Both the position numbers and the translations under genes were made by a program. From an uncultured Ilumatobacter sp. (lineage in GTDB: Bacteria; Actinomycetota; Acidimicrobiia; Acidimicrobiales; Ilumatobacteraceae), in assembly GCA_938049325.1 (NCBI GenBank), contig CALICC010000158.1, positions 1-17,974 of the forward strand: 17,974 bases of DNA, given 5' to 3'. The notes beneath the pieces were generated by a model. It was not told the DNA's origin. It did no database searches and worked only from the letters and a program-made list of their open reading frames with translations. Of the stretch, positions 15,364 through 17,974 are shown one piece after another (the first letter of the stretch is position 1; each line of letters opens with the position of its first letter).

Positions 15364-16958
15364 CCTACTCCCCCGCACTCCAACTCGGCTCGATTCTCGA
15401 GGTGATGGCCGATTCAATCGGCGATCGTCCCGCGCTGATCACGAACGACATCACGCTGACCTACGCGGAGCTCGACGATCGCGTCACCCGGCTCGCCAAC
15501 CACCTCGCCGCAAACGGCGTCGGCAGCGGTGACCATGTGGCCGTCCACGCCTCGAACTGTCATCAGTGGGTCGAGTCGTTCTATGCGTGCTTCAAGATCC
15601 GCGCGGTGCCGATCAACGTCAACTATCGGTACGTGCGCAACGAGTTGCAATACATCTACGAGAACGCCGAATGCGTGGCCGTGATCGCCGAGCCGCGCTA
15701 CACCGCGGCGATCGACGAGGTCGCCGCCGACCTGCCCGCGCTGCAGCATCGCCTGCTGATCGGCGACGAGTACGAGGCCGCCTTGGCCGCCGCGTCGGAC
15801 GAACGCAACTTCGAGCCACGCTCCGACGACGACATCTACATGGTCTACACCGGCGGCACGACCGGCATGCCCAAGGGCGTCATGTGGCGCAACGAAGACA
15901 TCATCAAGGGTGCGCTGAACTCCGGTCGCCAAGAACGGCCGATCGAGAGTGTCGCCCAGCTCGGCGAGGAAGCTGCGGCAACCGACCCGGCCACGCAGGC
16001 GCGACTGATGGCGGCGGGGCCGATGATGCACGGCGGTACGCAGTGGGCAACCGGCAACGCACATGTCATGGGCGGCGTCATGGTGTTGTACACGCTCGAC
16101 CGCTATGACGCTCATGAGGTCTTGGCGCTCGCGGCTCGGGCAAAGGCCAACTCGATGACCACGATGGGCGATGCGATGGCCCGCCCCCTCGCCGAGGCCC
16201 GCCTTGGGCCGGGAGGGTCCGACCACGATCTGTCGAATCTGTTCATGCTGAGCAACGCCGCCGCGCCACTGTCGACAGGCGTACGCGAACAGCTTCGCGC
16301 AGCGTTCCCCGACCAGATGTTGGCGGACACCTACGGGGCCAGCGAAACCGGTTCCACCGGGCGGAAGTTCGACGACGGCCAACAGCACACCGCTCCACGT
16401 TTCGAAACGGGGCCGGAAACGACGGTGCTCGACGAGGTGACAGGCAAGACGTGCGCCGTCGGCGAAGTCGGCAAGCTCGCACGATCTGGCGCGATTCCAC
16501 TCGGGTACTACAAGGACGAAGCCAAGACGGCTGCCACGTTCCCCACGTACGACGGCAAGCGCTGGGTGATCCCCGGCGACTTCGCTCGCATCGAGGACGA
16601 CGGCTCGATCAGCGTGCTCGGGCGAGGTTCGGCCAGCATCAACTCTGGAGCGGAGAAGATCTATCCCGAAGAGGTCGAGGGTGCACTCAAGACGCATGAC
16701 GCCGTCTTCGACGCCGCCGTGATCGGCACGCCGTCGGAGCGGTGGGGTCAACAGGTGACCGCACTCGTGCAGCTGCGCGATGGCAATGACGTGTCAGCAG
16801 ACGACCTGCGCGATCACTGCCGCGGCCACGTTGCCGACTACAAGGTGCCCAAAGACGTGCTGCTCGTCGAGTCGGTGCCGCGCACCGAAGTCGGCAAGGT
16901 CGACTACAAGGGAACGACCGCCCTCGCGCTTTCACTGCTCGGCCTCGAACCCGCTTGA
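15360..16958 (+). CDS. Acyl-CoA synthetase (AMP-forming), FadD19-like
   Basis: This 532-residue ANL-superfamily ligase would activate a carboxylic acid to its CoA thioester via an acyl-adenylate. The phosphate loop is YTGGTTGMPKG (163-173). The A5 motif is DTYGASETG (323-331). The adenosine-binding Asp is in PGDFARIEDDG (Asp407). The hinge follows in GRGSASINSGAEKIYPEEVE (421-440). The catalytic lysine near the C-terminus is Lys513 in RTEVGKVDY. The phosphate loop followed by VMWRNEDI is like the mycobacterial FadD17/FadD19 group, which activates steroid side chains. After a P450 that may make a terminal alcohol or acid, side-chain activation is a coherent next step. Length is normal. The ATG overlaps the preceding stop (ATGA). 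The gene ends 63 bp before a converging gene. Confidence 0.92.
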   Translation: MTYSPALQLGSILEVMADSIGDRPALITNDITLTYAELDDRVTRLANHLAANGVGSGDHVAVHASNCHQWVESFYACFKIRAVPINVNYRYVRNELQYIYENAECVAVIAEPRYTAAIDEVAADLPALQHRLLIGDEYEAALAAASDERNFEPRSDDDIYMVYTGGTTGMPKGVMWRNEDIIKGALNSGRQERPIESVAQLGEEAAATDPATQARLMAAGPMMHGGTQWATGNAHVMGGVMVLYTLDRYDAHEVLALAARAKANSMTTMGDAMARPLAEARLGPGGSDHDLSNLFMLSNAAAPLSTGVREQLRAAFPDQMLADTYGASETGSTGRKFDDGQQHTAPRFETGPETTVLDEVTGKTCAVGEVGKLARSGAIPLGYYKDEAKTAATFPTYDGKRWVIPGDFARIEDDGSISVLGRGSASINSGAEKIYPEEVEGALKTHDAVFDAAVIGTPSERWGQQVTALVQLRDGNDVSADDLRDHCRGHVADYKVPKDVLLVESVPRTEVGKVDYKGTTALALSLLGLEPA

Positions 16959-17021
16959 CTCAGCGAACTTCCCAGCCCTCAGCCTCAGCTGACCGGGCCT
17001 GCGGCGCATGGGCGATCTCGG
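16959..17021. other. Short convergent intergenic gap, no clear terminator
   Basis: These 63 bp lie between the ends of the acyl-CoA synthetase gene and the converging right-edge gene. It contains a small TCAGCTGA palindrome but no GC-rich hairpin followed by a T-tract on either strand. Termination here is probably factor-dependent or happens inside the opposing gene. Confidence 0.4.
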
Positions 17022-17974
17022 TCATGGGAAGGTGACGTCGACGATCACGGTGTCGAACGGATCGATGTTGGGCTTGCAGCTCGGAAGCGGCAAGTCGGCG
17101 CCGAGCGACGAGACCGTGGTCGTCGACTCGCTCGATGACGTCTCGACGGTGACCCACGAGCCGTACCGGTGTCCGACCTGGCCGTCCAATGTCCAGACCA
17201 CATCCGGCTCGAGCGTCGTGTCGGCGCAGATTGCGATTTCCAGCTCCCACGACGTTCCGGGGGCCACCTCGTCGGGAATCATTGCTGTGGTGAGGCCCGG
17301 GGCGTCGAGCCCGACGATCTCGACCGGCAGTTCGCCGACGTTGGTGAACGAGACCACACCACGGTGGTCGACGAGTGGAAGATCGGCGAAGTCAGCAACG
17401 AGGTAGCCCGGCTTCTCAACCTGACCGGTGACCATGATCGTCGCGTCACCGCCGTTCGAGGTGACGTCGATCGGCACCTCGAAAAGGGTCGGGCCGTCGC
17501 CATCAGCGGTGACCGCCAGTTCGACCCAGAGATCGAAGGTCTCGCCTGAAGCGATCTCGCCAGTCGGAACGTCGACTGAGAATTCGTCGCCATCATCGAC
17601 CGAGAACGTGAGCGGAACGCTGCCCTCGTTGGCCAAGGTGACGGTCAGGTTGTCGACTCCTGGGTCGAGCTCGTAGAGGAGCGGGCCGCCAAGCTGCGGG
17701 GCCGGTGCCGGGGGTACGGGGGCGGGCGGAATCGGCGGCATCGCTGTGGTCGGCGGTTCCTGCACGTCGAGCCCTGGCACGGGAGGCGGGATCGCTCCGT
17801 CAACCTGACCCGAGTCCGGAACCTCGGCGACGACTGCTGGAGCGGCCCCCTCCTCCAACCCATCTGGAATCTCAGCGATCACTGGGACACCCGCGGCCTC
17901 TGGGACGCCAGCGGTGGCGGCGGTCGAAACCGGCCCATCGCCCAGTCCCTCGGCTGGCGAGTTGCCGATGCGGG
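17022..17974 (-). CDS. Proline-rich protein with Ig-like repeat domains (5' end outside window)
   Basis: The frame is open from the right edge to the TGA at 17022-17024, giving 316 visible residues. A GTG at 17882 would only be an internal codon, since the frame runs on upstream without a stop. The first part is rich in Ala, Gly, Val and Pro, with short similar phrases (VIAEIPDG, then VVAEVPDS). Then comes a proline stretch at about 17690-17800. Two beta-rich segments follow. One has TVTLANEGSVPLTF and the other VVSFTNVGELPVEIVG, both of the form seen in choice-of-anchor-D/ASH-type immunoglobulin-like domains. Two Cys lie near the end (ICADTT and LPSCKPN). No anchor is visible. It is probably a secreted or surface protein, unrelated to the catabolic genes. 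I cannot assign a function. Confidence 0.72.
   Translation of the reverse strand, partial: RIGNSPAEGLGDGPVSTAATAGVPEAAGVPVIAEIPDGLEEGAAPAVVAEVPDSGQVDGAIPPPVPGLDVQEPPTTAMPPIPPAPVPPAPAPQLGGPLLYELDPGVDNLTVTLANEGSVPLTFSVDDGDEFSVDVPTGEIASGETFDLWVELAVTADGDGPTLFEVPIDVTSNGGDATIMVTGQVEKPGYLVADFADLPLVDHRGVVSFTNVGELPVEIVGLDAPGLTTAMIPDEVAPGTSWELEIAICADTTLEPDVVWTLDGQVGHRYGSWVTVETSSSESTTTVSSLGADLPLPSCKPNIDPFDTVIVDVTFP

Overview
The window is GC-rich, densely packed and almost entirely protein-coding. It looks like an actinobacterial chromosome segment, most plausibly from the Acidimicrobiia (Ilumatobacter-like). This placement is an inference from codon use and gene content: fused Liv-type transport proteins, a CYP125/142-like P450, a FadD19-like ligase and DxH-type amidohydrolases. 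No rRNA, tRNA, CRISPR array, insertion sequence or phage gene was seen.

Layout. (1) A minus-strand run reads leftward from 5916: a substrate-binding lipoprotein (5916-4273), an N-acyl-D-amino-acid deacylase-like amidohydrolase (4247-2508), an ACMSD/decarboxylase-like amidohydrolase (2502-1297), a class II aldolase-like protein (1281-526) and a small lipoprotein cut by the left edge (451-1). (2) Diverging from it on the plus strand are two large transport proteins overlapping by 4 bp: an MFS carrier fused to a LivF-like ATPase (6028-8292) and a LivH-LivM-LivG triple fusion (8289-11135). (3) Converging on these is a minus-strand pair: a short-chain dehydrogenase (12807-12031) and a degenerate amidohydrolase-fold protein (12019-11138). 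(4) Diverging from that pair is a plus-strand trio: cytochrome P450 (12926-14158), amidohydrolase (14173-15363) and acyl-CoA synthetase (15360-16958). (5) At the right edge, on the minus strand, lies the C-terminal part of an unrelated-looking proline-rich protein with immunoglobulin-like repeats (17974-17022).

The genes between 526 and 16958 look like one catabolic locus. The lipoprotein would capture a substrate outside the membrane. The two fusion proteins together supply the two permease and two ATPase domains of a branched-chain-amino-acid-type (HAAT) ABC importer, with an extra complete MFS carrier attached. P450, dehydrogenase, acyl-CoA ligase, deacylase and the amidohydrolases/aldolase would then oxidise, activate and split the imported compound. 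The P450, ligase and dehydrogenase each resemble families used on steroid or isoprenoid compounds, while the deacylase suggests an amide-linked substrate. The actual substrate cannot be read from the sequence.

Both divergent promoter regions (5917-6027 and 12808-12925) contain the same inverted repeat, TCTGAC-N5-GTCAGA. It was seen as a complete site nowhere else in the window, which suggests one dimeric repressor controls all four transcription units. No regulator gene is present. The most unusual features are the MFS-LivF and LivHMG fusions, the shared operator, and the loss of metal ligands in the 11138-12019 amidohydrolase.
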